A stretch of 64,000 nucleotides of DNA from Roseburia rectibacter (GTDB lineage: Bacteria; Bacillota; Clostridia; Lachnospirales; Lachnospiraceae): NCBI RefSeq assembly GCF_014287515.2, contig NZ_CP092473.1, positions 1,887,001-1,951,000 of the forward strand, given 5' to 3'. Position numbers and translations under genes: made by a program. The notes under the pieces are model-generated. The model did no database searches and was not told the origin of the DNA. It worked only from the letters and a program-made list of their open reading frames with translations. How positions within the stretch are numbered: the stretch's first letter is position 1; every line of letters begins with the position of its first letter. Positions 33,876-43,590 of this stretch are shown here, piece by piece.

Positions 33876-35963
33876 ATGGCAAAGTATCTTGTTATTGTGG
33901 AGTCGCCCGCAAAGGTAAAGACAATTAAAAAATTTCTGGGAAAAAATTATGAGGTAGTGGCATCGAACGGACATGTGAGAGATCTGCCAAAAAGCCAGAT
34001 GGGAATTGATACAGAGAATGATTTTGAACCCAAATATATTACGATCCGCGGAAAGGGAGATATCCTGGCAAAACTGCGAAAGGAAGCAAAAAAAGCAGAT
34101 AAAGTTTATCTTGCAACTGACCCCGATCGTGAGGGAGAGGCGATTTCATGGCATTTGAGCCAGGCACTGAAGCTGGATGATAAAAATGCACAGAGAATTA
34201 CTTTTAATGAGATTACGCAGAATGCAGTGAAGGCTTCGTTAAAAGAACCGCGCCAGATTGACATGAATCTTGTAGATGCACAGCAGACCAGACGAATTCT
34301 GGATCGTCTGGTGGGATATGAGATCAGTCCACTGCTATGGGCAAAAGTAAAAAGAGGACTTAGTGCCGGACGTGTCCAGTCAGTCGCGCTTCGCATTATC
34401 TGTGACCGGGAGGATGAGATTAATGCATTCATTCCGGAAGAATACTGGACACTGGATGCAGAACTGTCTGTAAAAGGTGAAAAAAAGGCATTGCTCGCCA
34501 AATTTTATGGAGATGAGAATGGAAAAGTTACAATTTCCAGTAAAGAGCAGGCAGACCGCATCATGGCAGAGATGCAGAAAGAAGAGTTTCACATTTTAGA
34601 GGTAAAAAAAGGAGAACGTGTGAAAAAAGCTCCGTTACCGTTTACAACCAGTACGTTACAACAGGAAGCATCTAAGGCACTTAATTTTCCGATTTCAAAA
34701 ACAATGCGTATTGCACAGCAGTTGTATGAAGGTGTGGATGTCAAAGGTCAGGGAACGGTTGGTCTTATCACTTACTTAAGAACAGACTCTGTACGAATTT
34801 CAGAAGAGGCAGATGCACAGGCGCGGGAATATATTGCTGAAAATTATGGTGAGAACTATATTGCAGGTGAAAAAACAGCAAAGAAGAATGGAGCCAAAAT
34901 TCAGGATGCGCATGAGGCGATCCGTCCGTCTGATATCAATCGTACACCTGTCATGGTGAAAGAGTCGTTATCGAGAGATCAGTTCCGCCTGTACCAGTTG
35001 ATCTGGAAACGTTTTGCGGCAAGCAGAATGTCACAGGCGGTTTATGAGACAACAAATGTAAAAATTGGAGCAGGAAAATACCAGTTTACAGTATCTGCTT
35101 CTAAAATTGCATTTGACGGATTTATGTCAGTGTATACAAGCGATGATGATGAAAAGGCAGAGAATAATGTCCTGGTAGGCTCTATTGATGAGAATACAGT
35201 GCTTGGATTAAAAGAGTTTGATGAAAAACAGCATTTTACCCAGCCACCGGCCCACTATACAGAGGCATCACTGGTAAAAACATTAGAGGAGCTGGGAATA
35301 GGACGTCCGAGTACTTATTCACCGACAATCACGACACTGCTAGGAAGACGATATATTGTTAAGGAAGCAAAAAATTTATATGTGACGGAACTTGGAGAAG
35401 TGGTCAATCAGATTATGAAGGAATCATTTCCAAGCATTGTAGACGAACATTTTACCGCAAACATGGAATCGCTGCTTGATGGTGTTGAAGAAGGCAATGT
35501 AAACTGGAAAACAGTGGTACGTAATTTCTATCCGGATCTGGATGAAGCTGTGAAGGCAGCGCAGAAGGATCTGGAAAAAGTAAAAATAGAAGATGAAGTG
35601 ACAGATGTTATCTGTGATGTCTGCGGCAGAAATATGGTAGTAAAATATGGTCCGCATGGCAAGTTCCTTGCATGTCCGGGATTCCCGGAATGCCGCAATA
35701 CAAAACCTTATCTCGAAAAGATTGGAGTTGCATGTCCGAAGTGCGGTAAGGAAGTTGTACTTCGCAAAACGAAAAAAGGAAGAAAATATTTCGGCTGCGA
35801 GGATAATCCGGAATGTGATTTTATGAGCTGGTCAAGACCTGTTGCAGAAAAATGTCCGAAATGTGGCGGGTACATGGTAGTCAAAGGAAATAAGATTGTG
35901 TGTGCAGATGAACAGTGCGGTTATGTGACAGATCGTAAAAATGTTGAAAAAGATTCCGAATAA
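33876..35963 (+). CDS. topA: DNA topoisomerase I
   Basis: A 695-residue type IA topoisomerase that relaxes negative supercoils. A TOPRIM domain occupies the N-terminus (YLVIVESPAKVKTI, ATDPDREGEAI). The catalytic tyrosine is Tyr300 in GLITYLRTDS. The barrel domains are normal (GIGRPSTYSPTI). Zinc fingers occupy the last 110 residues: two full four-Cys units (CDVCG...CPGFPEC; CPKCG...CEDNPEC) and a third (CPKCG...C...C). Start ATG is behind aaaggag. In B. subtilis topA is followed by trmFO, codV, clpQ, clpY and codY; here only codY remains. Confidence 0.97.
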   Translation: MAKYLVIVESPAKVKTIKKFLGKNYEVVASNGHVRDLPKSQMGIDTENDFEPKYITIRGKGDILAKLRKEAKKADKVYLATDPDREGEAISWHLSQALKLDDKNAQRITFNEITQNAVKASLKEPRQIDMNLVDAQQTRRILDRLVGYEISPLLWAKVKRGLSAGRVQSVALRIICDREDEINAFIPEEYWTLDAELSVKGEKKALLAKFYGDENGKVTISSKEQADRIMAEMQKEEFHILEVKKGERVKKAPLPFTTSTLQQEASKALNFPISKTMRIAQQLYEGVDVKGQGTVGLITYLRTDSVRISEEADAQAREYIAENYGENYIAGEKTAKKNGAKIQDAHEAIRPSDINRTPVMVKESLSRDQFRLYQLIWKRFAASRMSQAVYETTNVKIGAGKYQFTVSASKIAFDGFMSVYTSDDDEKAENNVLVGSIDENTVLGLKEFDEKQHFTQPPAHYTEASLVKTLEELGIGRPSTYSPTITTLLGRRYIVKEAKNLYVTELGEVVNQIMKESFPSIVDEHFTANMESLLDGVEEGNVNWKTVVRNFYPDLDEAVKAAQKDLEKVKIEDEVTDVICDVCGRNMVVKYGPHGKFLACPGFPECRNTKPYLEKIGVACPKCGKEVVLRKTKKGRKYFGCEDNPECDFMSWSRPVAEKCPKCGGYMVVKGNKIVCADEQCGYVTDRKNVEKDSE

Positions 35964-35996
35964 TGAAATAATTTTAGGAAGAATATATTAAGAATA

Positions 35997-36025
35997 TTGA
36001 ATTTTCAGAATTGACGTGATAAAAT
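35997..36025 (+). promoter_or_regulatory. codY promoter overlapped by a CodY-box-like sequence
   Basis: TTGAAT (35997-36002), 17-base spacer, TAAAAT (36020-36025). Bases 36000-36014 (AATTTTCAGAATTGA) match 11 of 15 positions of the CodY box AATTTTCWGAAAATT, with the first 11 in a row. The position inside the promoter fits autorepression. Confidence 0.5.
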
Positions 36026-36070
36026 ATAGTACATCATGAAAGACATATATGTAGTCAGGAGGCACGCATT

Positions 36071-36856
36071 ATGAGCGTTCAGTTGTTGGATAAAACAAGA
36101 AAAATCAATAAATTGCTTCACAATAATAATTCATCCAAAGTAGTATTTAATGATATATGCGACGTATTAAAAGAAATACTGGAATCAAATATCCTTGTCA
36201 TCAGTAAAAAAGGAAAAGTACTTGGAACCGGAGTAAGACAGGATGTCGAAGAGATCAATGAATTGATCGTGGATGAAGTAGGAGGTTTTATTGATCCGCT
36301 TTTAAATGAACGTTTGCTTGGAATCCTGTCCACAAAAGAGAATGTTAATCTTGAAACATTGGGATTTGTGGATGATGTAAAAAAATATACAGCGATCATT
36401 ACACCAATTGATATTGCCGGAGAACGGCTTGGAACATTGTTTGTATACCGTGAGAACCGTCAGTATGATATAGATGATATTATATTGAGCGAATATGGAA
36501 CAACTGTGGTCGGACTTGAAATGATGCGTTCTGTAAATGAAGAAAATGCAGAAGAAACAAGAAAGGTACAGATTGTAAAATCTGCGATCAGTACATTATC
36601 TTTTTCAGAATTAGAAGCAATCACACATATTTTTGATGAGATGGACGGCAAAGAAGGAATCCTTGTTGCAAGTAAGATAGCAGACCGTGTTGGAATTACA
36701 AGATCGGTGATCGTAAACGCACTTCGCAAGTTTGAAAGTGCAGGTGTGATCGAATCGAGATCATCCGGAATGAAAGGAACATACATCAAGGTATTGAATG
36801 ATGTTGTGTTTGATGAACTAGACAAGATAAAGAAAGAGAATCATAAGAATAGTTAA
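36071..36856 (+). CDS. codY: GTP- and branched-chain amino acid-sensing global regulator CodY
   Basis: A 261-residue protein of normal length. The N-terminal GAF domain (to about 155) binds Ile/Leu/Val and contains the conserved ILESNILVISKKGKVLG and TPIDIAGERLGTLFVYR segments. The C-terminal winged helix carries ASKIADRVGITRSVIVNALRK, the invariant DNA-reading motif. It represses nutrient-scavenging and motility genes in rich conditions. Here, as in B. subtilis, it lies directly before the flagellar operon, but a strong terminator separates them. Confidence 0.97.
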   Translation: MSVQLLDKTRKINKLLHNNNSSKVVFNDICDVLKEILESNILVISKKGKVLGTGVRQDVEEINELIVDEVGGFIDPLLNERLLGILSTKENVNLETLGFVDDVKKYTAIITPIDIAGERLGTLFVYRENRQYDIDDIILSEYGTTVVGLEMMRSVNEENAEETRKVQIVKSAISTLSFSELEAITHIFDEMDGKEGILVASKIADRVGITRSVIVNALRKFESAGVIESRSSGMKGTYIKVLNDVVFDELDKIKKENHKNS

Positions 36857-36861
36857 ATGAA

Positions 36862-36907
36862 AAGGAATTTGTTACGCTATTTGAAAAACGTGACAAATTC
36901 CTTTTTT
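36862..36907 (+). terminator. Terminator between codY and the flagellar operon
   Basis: Long stem (aaggaatttgt at 36862-36872, extended by acg, pairing with cgtgacaaattcctt) then a run of six T. Confidence 0.9.
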
Positions 36908-37067
36908 ATGAGGGTGCTTTTTACAGCATTCTGGTAGCATGTTCGCTAAAAAATGCAAAAAATGTCGAAAAAAAGAGAATTATGAAGAATCAGAACAAAT
37001 TGTTGTACACGAAATCGTAAAATAATACAAGATACGGGGAAAAACAACAAAAAAAAGTAAAAAACTC

Positions 37068-37095
37068 TTGTGTTTTTTTTGAGATATTTTATAAT
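37068..37095 (+). promoter_or_regulatory. Sigma-A type promoter of the flagellar operon
   Basis: TTGTGT (37068-37073), 16-base T-rich spacer, TATAAT (37090-37095), 45 bases before flgB. No sigma-28 type (TAAA-N15-GCCGATAA) element is evident in this 260-base gap, so early flagellar genes appear to use the housekeeping factor. Confidence 0.65.
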
Positions 37096-37139
37096 AAAAT
37101 AGAATAATGTAGAAAATAGTGCATGAAAGGAGCAACAGA

Positions 37140-37535
37140 ATGTTTACAACGAATGCATTTGACTATACAAATATACTTGATAAAGCGGCTGATGCAAGCT
37201 GGATGCGTGAGAATGTTATCACTAATAATATTGCAAATATCGACACACCTGGATACAAGAGACAGGATGTTGATTTTGAATCTGTATTACAAAAGGCACT
37301 CGGTAAGACAAAATACAGCAGCCTTGATAAGAAGGTAAGAGAATTGAACCAGAATCTTGGAAAACTTACAGCGACATCTTATACGGATGCGGCAAATTAT
37401 TCATACCGTCTTGACCGTAATAATGTGGATGAAAACACGGAAAATGCGGAGCTGGCTTCTGAATCATTGAGATATCAGCTATTGACGACAGCGATAACAA
37501 ACAATTTCTCAAGAATGCAGACAGTCTTAAAATAA
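37140..37535 (+). CDS. flgB: Flagellar basal-body rod protein FlgB
   Basis: A 131-residue proximal rod protein. ATG 37140 behind gaaaggag is preferred to GTG 37119. The NNIANIDTPGYKRQDVDFE rod signature and the C-terminal LRYQLLTTAITNNFSRM helix are diagnostic. It is exported by the flagellar type III system and is first gene of the operon. Confidence 0.96.
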   Translation: MFTTNAFDYTNILDKAADASWMRENVITNNIANIDTPGYKRQDVDFESVLQKALGKTKYSSLDKKVRELNQNLGKLTATSYTDAANYSYRLDRNNVDENTENAELASESLRYQLLTTAITNNFSRMQTVLK

Positions 37536-37567
37536 AAGAATAAAAAGAAACAAAGGATGGAAATTAT

Positions 37568-38008
37568 ATGGGATTATTTCAGGCATTTGATATCAGTGCA
37601 AGTGGTATGACAGCAGAACGCTTCCGTATGGATACGATTGCACAGAATATTGCAAATATTAATACAACAAGAACGGAAGATGGGACACCGTACCGGAGAA
37701 AGATTGTTACATTTGCGGAAAAGACAGAAACACCTTTTTCGCAGTATTATGAGACGGCAAGAGCGAGAGCGGTTGGAAATGGTGTAAAAGTAACATCTGT
37801 AAAAGAAGATGATGAGACAGAAATGCGCATGGTTTATGACCCATCCCATCCGGATGCAGATGAAAACGGTTATGTTACATATCCGAATGTTAATACAGTA
37901 ACTGAAATGACGAACCTGATTGATGCAACGAGAGCATATGAGGCGAATACAACAGCATTTGATGCAACAAAAAGTATGGTACAGGCTGCACTCAACATCA
38001 GCAAATAA
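37568..38008 (+). CDS. flgC: Flagellar basal-body rod protein FlgC
   Basis: A 146-residue rod protein. N-terminal FQAFDISASGMTAERFRMDTIAQNIANINT and the C-terminal YEANTTAFDATKSM motif define FlgC. With FlgB and FliE it forms the proximal rod joining the MS ring to the distal rod. It starts behind aaaggatgg, 32 bases after flgB. Confidence 0.97.
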   Translation: MGLFQAFDISASGMTAERFRMDTIAQNIANINTTRTEDGTPYRRKIVTFAEKTETPFSQYYETARARAVGNGVKVTSVKEDDETEMRMVYDPSHPDADENGYVTYPNVNTVTEMTNLIDATRAYEANTTAFDATKSMVQAALNISK

Positions 38009-38026
38009 GGAAAGGAATGACGGTAA

Positions 38027-38338
38027 ATGGACATTACTTCGTTGACAGGGATTACATCAGATTATATTGAAAAAGTAGCAGAACAGAACAGACTCGTAAA
38101 TACTTCAGATGACAGTTTCCAGTCAGTACTTGATTCAGCAATGAATGTGTTGACAGAAACAAGTGATTTGCAGAATGATGCAGAGGCTGCTCAGATAGAA
38201 TTTGCCCTTGGGAAGGCAGACAATCCGCATGATATGCAGGTTGCAGCAAAGAAAGCGCTTACAGCACTTCAGTATACAACAGCAGTAAGGGATAAAATGT
38301 TGGATGCATATAAAGAGATCATGAATATGCAAATTTAA
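38027..38338 (+). CDS. fliE: Flagellar hook-basal body complex protein FliE
   Basis: A 103-residue protein linking the MS ring to the rod. The C-terminal half (EIEFALGKADNPHDMQVAAKKA-like, then TAVRDKMLDAYKEIMNMQI) is the conserved FliE helix. The N-terminus is Ser/Asp-rich. It lies behind aaaggaatg. Confidence 0.95.
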   Translation: MDITSLTGITSDYIEKVAEQNRLVNTSDDSFQSVLDSAMNVLTETSDLQNDAEAAQIEFALGKADNPHDMQVAAKKALTALQYTTAVRDKMLDAYKEIMNMQI

Positions 38339-38356
38339 TGAATGGAGTCAGATAAC

Positions 38357-39955
38357 ATGCCGGAACAGGTGCAGAATATATTAAATAAGATTACAGAGTG
38401 GTGGAAAAAATTCAATACAAAGCAGAAAGCATTACTGATCAGTATTGTGGCAGTAATCCTTGTTGCACTGGCAATACTGGCAGCAGTTGTGAGCAAACCC
38501 AATATGGTTACGCTGCATGAATGTCAGACAACAGCGGAAGCTGGTACAGTAAAAGATCTGCTGGATGGTGAAAACATTTCATATCAGATGTCTCAGGATG
38601 GTCTGATCTTTTATGTAGATGCGAAGGATGAAGCGGCTGCGTCTATCCTGCTCGGCAAGAATGACATTCCGAGTCAGGGAGCTTCAATCGATAATGTTTT
38701 TGATGGCGGATTCAGCTCAACTGAGGCAGATAAAACAAAAAAATATAAAGTTTATCTGCAGAAATATTTCGCAGAACAGTTAGAGACACTGTCAAATGTT
38801 GAAAGCGCTTCTGTTACTCTTGATATTCCGAATGATGATGGAACAATTCTTGCAAAAGATCAGGATTCATATGCCGCAGTCATTCTTACCTTAAGTGGAG
38901 ATATGGATGAAGATCAGGCCGCAGGTCTTGCAAAATACATAGCAACACAGCTTGGTAATAAAAATACAGATAATATTCAGATTTTAGATTCTAATTCCAA
39001 TGTTTTATTTTCGGGAGATTCTTCTGATACTTCGATAGGAACAGCAAACAGTCAGCTTTCAGTAAAATCAAAGGCAGAAAATCTTGTAAAAAGCAAAGTA
39101 AAAGATGTTATGGTTGGATCTTCCCTGTTTGATCATGTGGAAGTGGCACAGGAACTCGTGATGGATTTTGACACATCGGAAGAGGCAACCCATGAATATT
39201 ACGCACCAGACGGACAGACGAATGGTATGGTTGGCAGCAAGAGCGAGTATGAATCAGATTCAGAAGGTGGCGCGGCTGCAACACCTGGAACAGATTCCAA
39301 TGATGATACTTCTTATGTAATCGAAGATAATAATTACACACACAGTACAGTTACAGATACAACAACCAATTATCAGAATAATGAGAAAGTAACAAAGAAA
39401 TCTTCCAATGGAGGAACTGTTGATTATGCAAGTTCTTCTGTTTCTCTGGTGGCAACAAAATATCGTATCTATGATGAAGATACATTGCGTGCATCCGGAG
39501 CACTGGAAAATATGACGTTTGATGAGTATGTTGCAGCAAACAGTGACCCGACACCGATCACGGTTGATCAGGAATACATTACAATGATCTCTAATGCAAC
39601 AGGAATCCCGACTGATAAGATTACGATCATTGCGCAGGAAGAACCGGTTTTCCAGTATTCTTCCGGTGGAAGAAGTGCTTCCGATTATTTACAGATTGTG
39701 CTTGTGGTTCTGATCCTTCTTCTTCTTGGTTATGTGGTATTCCGCAGCACCAGAAAAGAGAAAACCGCAGAGATCGAACCGGAGCTTTCTGTTGAGAGCC
39801 TGCTTGAATCAACAAAAGAGAGCCAGGAAGAAATGCAGGATATTGGATACAATGAGAAGTCTGAGACCCGTATCCTGATCGAAAAATTTGTGGAAGATAA
39901 TCCAGAGGCGGCAGCTTCATTATTGCGCAACTGGTTGAACGAGGAGTGGGAATAA
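38357..39955 (+). CDS. fliF: Flagellar MS-ring protein FliF
   Basis: A 532-residue membrane protein starting at ATG 38357 nine bases after ggag. One TM lies at about 20-45 and the other at about 440-460 (LQIVLVVLILLLLGYVVF), flanking a large extracytoplasmic domain with the YscJ/FliF ring motifs (VKDLLDGENISYQ, KYKVYLQKYFAEQLE, ASVTLDIP). A Ser/Asp/Thr-rich insertion near 290-345 is characteristic. The C-terminal tail (EARILIEKF-like, PEAAASLLRNWLNEE) binds FliG. It forms the MS ring and houses the export gate. Confidence 0.96.
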   Translation: MPEQVQNILNKITEWWKKFNTKQKALLISIVAVILVALAILAAVVSKPNMVTLHECQTTAEAGTVKDLLDGENISYQMSQDGLIFYVDAKDEAAASILLGKNDIPSQGASIDNVFDGGFSSTEADKTKKYKVYLQKYFAEQLETLSNVESASVTLDIPNDDGTILAKDQDSYAAVILTLSGDMDEDQAAGLAKYIATQLGNKNTDNIQILDSNSNVLFSGDSSDTSIGTANSQLSVKSKAENLVKSKVKDVMVGSSLFDHVEVAQELVMDFDTSEEATHEYYAPDGQTNGMVGSKSEYESDSEGGAAATPGTDSNDDTSYVIEDNNYTHSTVTDTTTNYQNNEKVTKKSSNGGTVDYASSSVSLVATKYRIYDEDTLRASGALENMTFDEYVAANSDPTPITVDQEYITMISNATGIPTDKITIIAQEEPVFQYSSGGRSASDYLQIVLVVLILLLLGYVVFRSTRKEKTAEIEPELSVESLLESTKESQEEMQDIGYNEKSETRILIEKFVEDNPEAAASLLRNWLNEEWE

Positions 39956-39958
39956 GGT

Positions 39959-40972
39959 ATGGCAACAAATACACAGGATTATACTGGAATACAAAAGGCG
40001 GCGATTCTTTTGATTGCCTTAGGACCGGAGCGGTCTGCTGATATTTTTAAACATTTAAAAGAAGATGAAATTGAAGAGCTGACACTTGAAATCGCAAATA
40101 CCAGAAGCGTTTCACCGCAGGTTAAGGAAGATGTCTTAAATGAATTTTATCAGATCTGCCTTGCACAGCAGTATATTGCTGAAGGCGGTATTGGATATGC
40201 AAAAGAACTGCTGGACAAAGCTCTTGGTGAGGAAAAGGCACAGGAAGTTATTACGAAACTTACAGCATCATTGCAGGTACGTCCGTTTGAATTTGTGCGG
40301 AAAACAGATCCAAGCCAGTTACTGAACTTTATCCAGGATGAACATCCACAGACAATTGCCATGATCTTATCATATCTGACATCCGCGCAGGCGGCACTTG
40401 TGATCGGGGCACTTCCACCGGAAAAACAGGCGGATGTTGCAAAACGTATTGCAATGATGGATCGTACATCACCGGATGTGATTAAAGAGGTAGAGCGTGT
40501 TTTGGAAAAGAAACTTTCTTCGCTTGTCAATCAGGACTACACGATTGTTGGTGGTGTGGATGCAATCGTAAATATTTTAAATACGGTAGACCGTACGACA
40601 GAGAAACATATCATGGAGTCTTTAGAGATCGAAGAACCGGAACTGGCAGACGAGATCCGCAAGAAGATGTTTGTATTCGAGGATATCTTGCTGCTTGATG
40701 ACCGTGCAATCCAGCGTGTACTCCGCGATGTCGATAATGCAGATCTTGGTGTTGCACTTAAGGCTGCAAATGAGGAAGTACAGAATGTTATCTTTAAGAA
40801 TCTTTCAAAACGTCTGGCAGCAATGATCAAAGAGGATATGGAGTTTATGGGTCCTGTCCGTATGAAGGATGTTGAGGAGGCTCAGCAGAAAGTTGTCAGT
40901 GTTATTCGTAAATTAGAGGATTCTGGAGAAATCGTAATCTCCAGAGGCGGAGGTGACGAGATCGTTGTCTAA
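39959..40972 (+). CDS. fliG: Flagellar motor switch protein FliG
   Basis: A 337-residue switch protein with N-, middle and C-terminal ARM-like domains. EHPQTIAMILSYL (the EHPQR-type motif) and the torque helix DDRAIQRVLRDVDNADLGVALKAA with charged residues facing MotA are clear. It starts three bases after fliF. It couples stator force to ring rotation. Confidence 0.97.
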   Translation: MATNTQDYTGIQKAAILLIALGPERSADIFKHLKEDEIEELTLEIANTRSVSPQVKEDVLNEFYQICLAQQYIAEGGIGYAKELLDKALGEEKAQEVITKLTASLQVRPFEFVRKTDPSQLLNFIQDEHPQTIAMILSYLTSAQAALVIGALPPEKQADVAKRIAMMDRTSPDVIKEVERVLEKKLSSLVNQDYTIVGGVDAIVNILNTVDRTTEKHIMESLEIEEPELADEIRKKMFVFEDILLLDDRAIQRVLRDVDNADLGVALKAANEEVQNVIFKNLSKRLAAMIKEDMEFMGPVRMKDVEEAQQKVVSVIRKLEDSGEIVISRGGGDEIVV

Positions 40973-41774
40973 TCTTTACAAACCATGGTTCGTACATACA
41001 GAGAGTCAGAATGCGAGGGTGATCAATTCAAATGATCATATGCAGGAATTTCTGAAACAAAACATCATAAAAGAGGCACAGCCGAAAGAAGCACGGCCGG
41101 TAGGACCGGATGGTTTTGCAGAGGGAATCATTACTGAAAAAACAGATAATGTGATCCCTGTAGAAGAACCGGAACAGGATATGTCTGCTGCAAATGAAAA
41201 AGCGGAACAGATACTTTCGCAGGCGAGGGCACAGGCGGATGTGCTGATTGACGATGCAAGACAAGAAGCAGAAACGATACGCGAGAAAGCAAAGAAACAG
41301 GGATATCTGGAAGGACAGAGTACATTAGAACAGGAGTATGACCAGAAAAAACAGCAATTAGAACAGGAACAGCAGCGGAAAAAGGCACAATTGCAGAATT
41401 CCTACCAGGAAAAACACAAAAATATGGAAAGAGAACTGGTGGATGTAATATTGGATGTGTTTAATAAAGTTTTTCATGTCCAGTTTGATGGCAAAAAGGA
41501 GATCCTGCTTCATCTGATCGATAATGCTATTGCCAATATAGAGGATGAAAAGCGTTTCCGGATCAAAGTGGCAGGCGACAATGTCTCATTTCTGGAGGAA
41601 CATAAAGAAAATATATTAGATTATGTGGGTCATGATATAGAATTGGAGATCGTTCCTGATTATACGCTGGATGAAAATGCATGTGTTATAGAAACCGATT
41701 CGGGAATCTTTGACTGCAGTCTGGATGTGCAGCTTGATAATCTGATGAAAGATATCAGATCCTTGTGTTCTTAA
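40965..41774 (+). CDS. fliH: Flagellar export ATPase regulator FliH
   Basis: About 269 residues from TTG 40965, behind a ggaggtga site inside fliG; GTG 40953 overlaps that site. A long coiled coil runs about 65-150 (Glu/Gln/Lys-rich), and the C-terminal domain with VDVILDVFNKVFHVQF and ENACVIETDSGIFDCSLDVQLDNL is the FliH/YscL fold. It holds the FliI ATPase and links it to the C-ring. It overlaps fliG by eight bases. Confidence 0.92.
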   Translation: MSNLYKPWFVHTESQNARVINSNDHMQEFLKQNIIKEAQPKEARPVGPDGFAEGIITEKTDNVIPVEEPEQDMSAANEKAEQILSQARAQADVLIDDARQEAETIREKAKKQGYLEGQSTLEQEYDQKKQQLEQEQQRKKAQLQNSYQEKHKNMERELVDVILDVFNKVFHVQFDGKKEILLHLIDNAIANIEDEKRFRIKVAGDNVSFLEEHKENILDYVGHDIELEIVPDYTLDENACVIETDSGIFDCSLDVQLDNLMKDIRSLCS

Positions 41775-41789
41775 AAGTGAGGCGGCAGA

Positions 41790-43097
41790 ATGTATACATT
41801 TGATAAATATCTTCAGCTTGCTGACAAGACATATTTTAACCGTCTGGGCAAGGTGACAAAGATTGTTGGTCTTACGATTGAATCTGTAGGACCAAATGCA
41901 AAACTGAATGATCTGTGCCGCATCATTATCGATCGGGAACAAAATCTTTCGACGATGGCTGAAGTGGTTGGTTTCCGTGACAAACATTTACTTTTGATGC
42001 CTTTTGAAAGCGTGGAAGGAATTGGTGTTGGCTGTATCGTAGAGAATACAGGACATCCTTTGACTGTAAAGGTTGGAGAAGAACTGTTAGGTCACACTTT
42101 AGATGGAATCGGGAGACCAACGGATGTGGATGAGTTGCTGGTTCCATATGATTACCCGGTTGAGGCACAGCCGCCGGACCCGATGGCAAGAAAGATCATT
42201 GATGAGGTTCTGCCTTTGGGCGTTAAGGCAGTCGATGGTCTGATCACAGTCGGCAAAGGACAGAGAATCGGTATCTTTGCGGGATCTGGTGTTGGAAAAA
42301 GTACTTTGCTTGGAATGTTTGCAAGAAATACAAAAGCAGATATCAATGTGATCGCGCTGATTGGTGAGCGTGGAAGGGAAGTAAGGGAATTTGTGGAACG
42401 TGATCTTGGTGAAGAAGGCATGAAACGCTCCGTGGTTATTGTTGCGACATCCGATAAACCTGCATTGATAAGAAATAAAGCTGCAAAAACAGCAACAGCT
42501 ATTGCTGAATACTTTAGAGATCAGGGGAAAGATGTGTTGCTGATGATGGATTCACTGACACGATTTTCTATGGCACAGCGGGAGATTGGGTTGGCATCCG
42601 GAGAGCCACCGGTAACAAGAGGATATCCACCAAGCGTATATTCAGAAATGCCTAAACTCCTAGAACGTGCGGGAACCTCAGACAAAGGATCTATTACCGG
42701 ACTTTATACCGTACTTGTAGATGGTGATGATATGAATGAACCAATTACAGATACGGCGAGAAGTATTCTGGATGGACATATCATGTTATCCAGAAAATTA
42801 GGACATAAAAATCATTATCCTGCAATTGATGTTTTACAGAGTATTTCCCGTGTTATGAGCTCAATTGCTACAAGTGAACATAAAGAACTTGCCGGAAAAT
42901 TAAGAAATGTTATGGCTACTTATAATGAGGCAGAGGATCTGATCAATATTGGAGCCTATAAAAATGGAACCAATCGTGAAATAGATTATGCTATTCAGAA
43001 AATACAGGCAGTAAATGAATTTCTGATGCAGAAGACCGATGAAAAATTTGAATTCAGTGAGGAAATTGATCTTCTTAGAAAACTGTTTGAAAACTAA
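41790..43097 (+). CDS. fliI: Flagellum-specific ATP synthase FliI
   Basis: A 435-residue F1-beta-like ATPase energising flagellar export. Walker A GSGVGKST is at about 165-172. ALIGERGREVREFVERDLG, the Walker B VLLMMDSLTRFSMAQREIGLA and PSVYSEMPKLLERAGT are the type III ATPase signatures. Length is normal. The C-terminal NEFLMQKTDEKFEF region contacts FliJ, encoded next. Confidence 0.98.
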   Translation: MYTFDKYLQLADKTYFNRLGKVTKIVGLTIESVGPNAKLNDLCRIIIDREQNLSTMAEVVGFRDKHLLLMPFESVEGIGVGCIVENTGHPLTVKVGEELLGHTLDGIGRPTDVDELLVPYDYPVEAQPPDPMARKIIDEVLPLGVKAVDGLITVGKGQRIGIFAGSGVGKSTLLGMFARNTKADINVIALIGERGREVREFVERDLGEEGMKRSVVIVATSDKPALIRNKAAKTATAIAEYFRDQGKDVLLMMDSLTRFSMAQREIGLASGEPPVTRGYPPSVYSEMPKLLERAGTSDKGSITGLYTVLVDGDDMNEPITDTARSILDGHIMLSRKLGHKNHYPAIDVLQSISRVMSSIATSEHKELAGKLRNVMATYNEAEDLINIGAYKNGTNREIDYAIQKIQAVNEFLMQKTDEKFEFSEEIDLLRKLFEN

Positions 43098-43111
43098 GAA
43101 AGGTTTTTGAC

Positions 43112-43564
43112 ATGGCAAAGTTCAGATACAGAATGCAGAACATTCTTGATATCAAAGAAAAAATGGAAAATCAGGCAAAGACAGCCTATGGTATGGCAAA
43201 TGCAAAACTGGCAACAGAACAGCAGAAACTTCAGGACATTCTGATCCGGAGAGCCGGGTATGAATCAAAAGCAAGGGAATTAGTAAGTGGAAACCTCAAT
43301 GTTTTGGAAATTTGTGAATGTAGGCAGGCTATTGATGTTATGAAAAGCAAACAGCGCAGCCAGATGATGAATGTACATGCTGCGGAACGCAATGTTGAAT
43401 TGGCAAGAAAACAGCTAAATGAAGCAATGGTTGAACGCAAAACACATGAAAAACTAAAAGAAAAAGCTTTTGAGGAATTTAAACAGGAACTTTTACATGA
43501 AGAGTCTAAAGAAATAGACGAACTTGTCAGTTATACCTATCACGATAATGGACAGCGCAGTTAG
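43112..43564 (+). CDS. fliJ: Flagellar export protein FliJ
   Basis: A 150-residue all-helical coiled-coil protein (FRYRMQNILDIKEKMENQAK at the start, many Glu/Gln/Lys heptads). FliJ inserts in the FliI hexamer ring, gamma-subunit-like, and escorts export chaperones. It is placed directly after fliI. Confidence 0.92.
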   Translation: MAKFRYRMQNILDIKEKMENQAKTAYGMANAKLATEQQKLQDILIRRAGYESKARELVSGNLNVLEICECRQAIDVMKSKQRSQMMNVHAAERNVELARKQLNEAMVERKTHEKLKEKAFEEFKQELLHEESKEIDELVSYTYHDNGQRS

Positions 43565-43590
43565 GCAGTTTGAGCGGACAGGAGGAAAAC

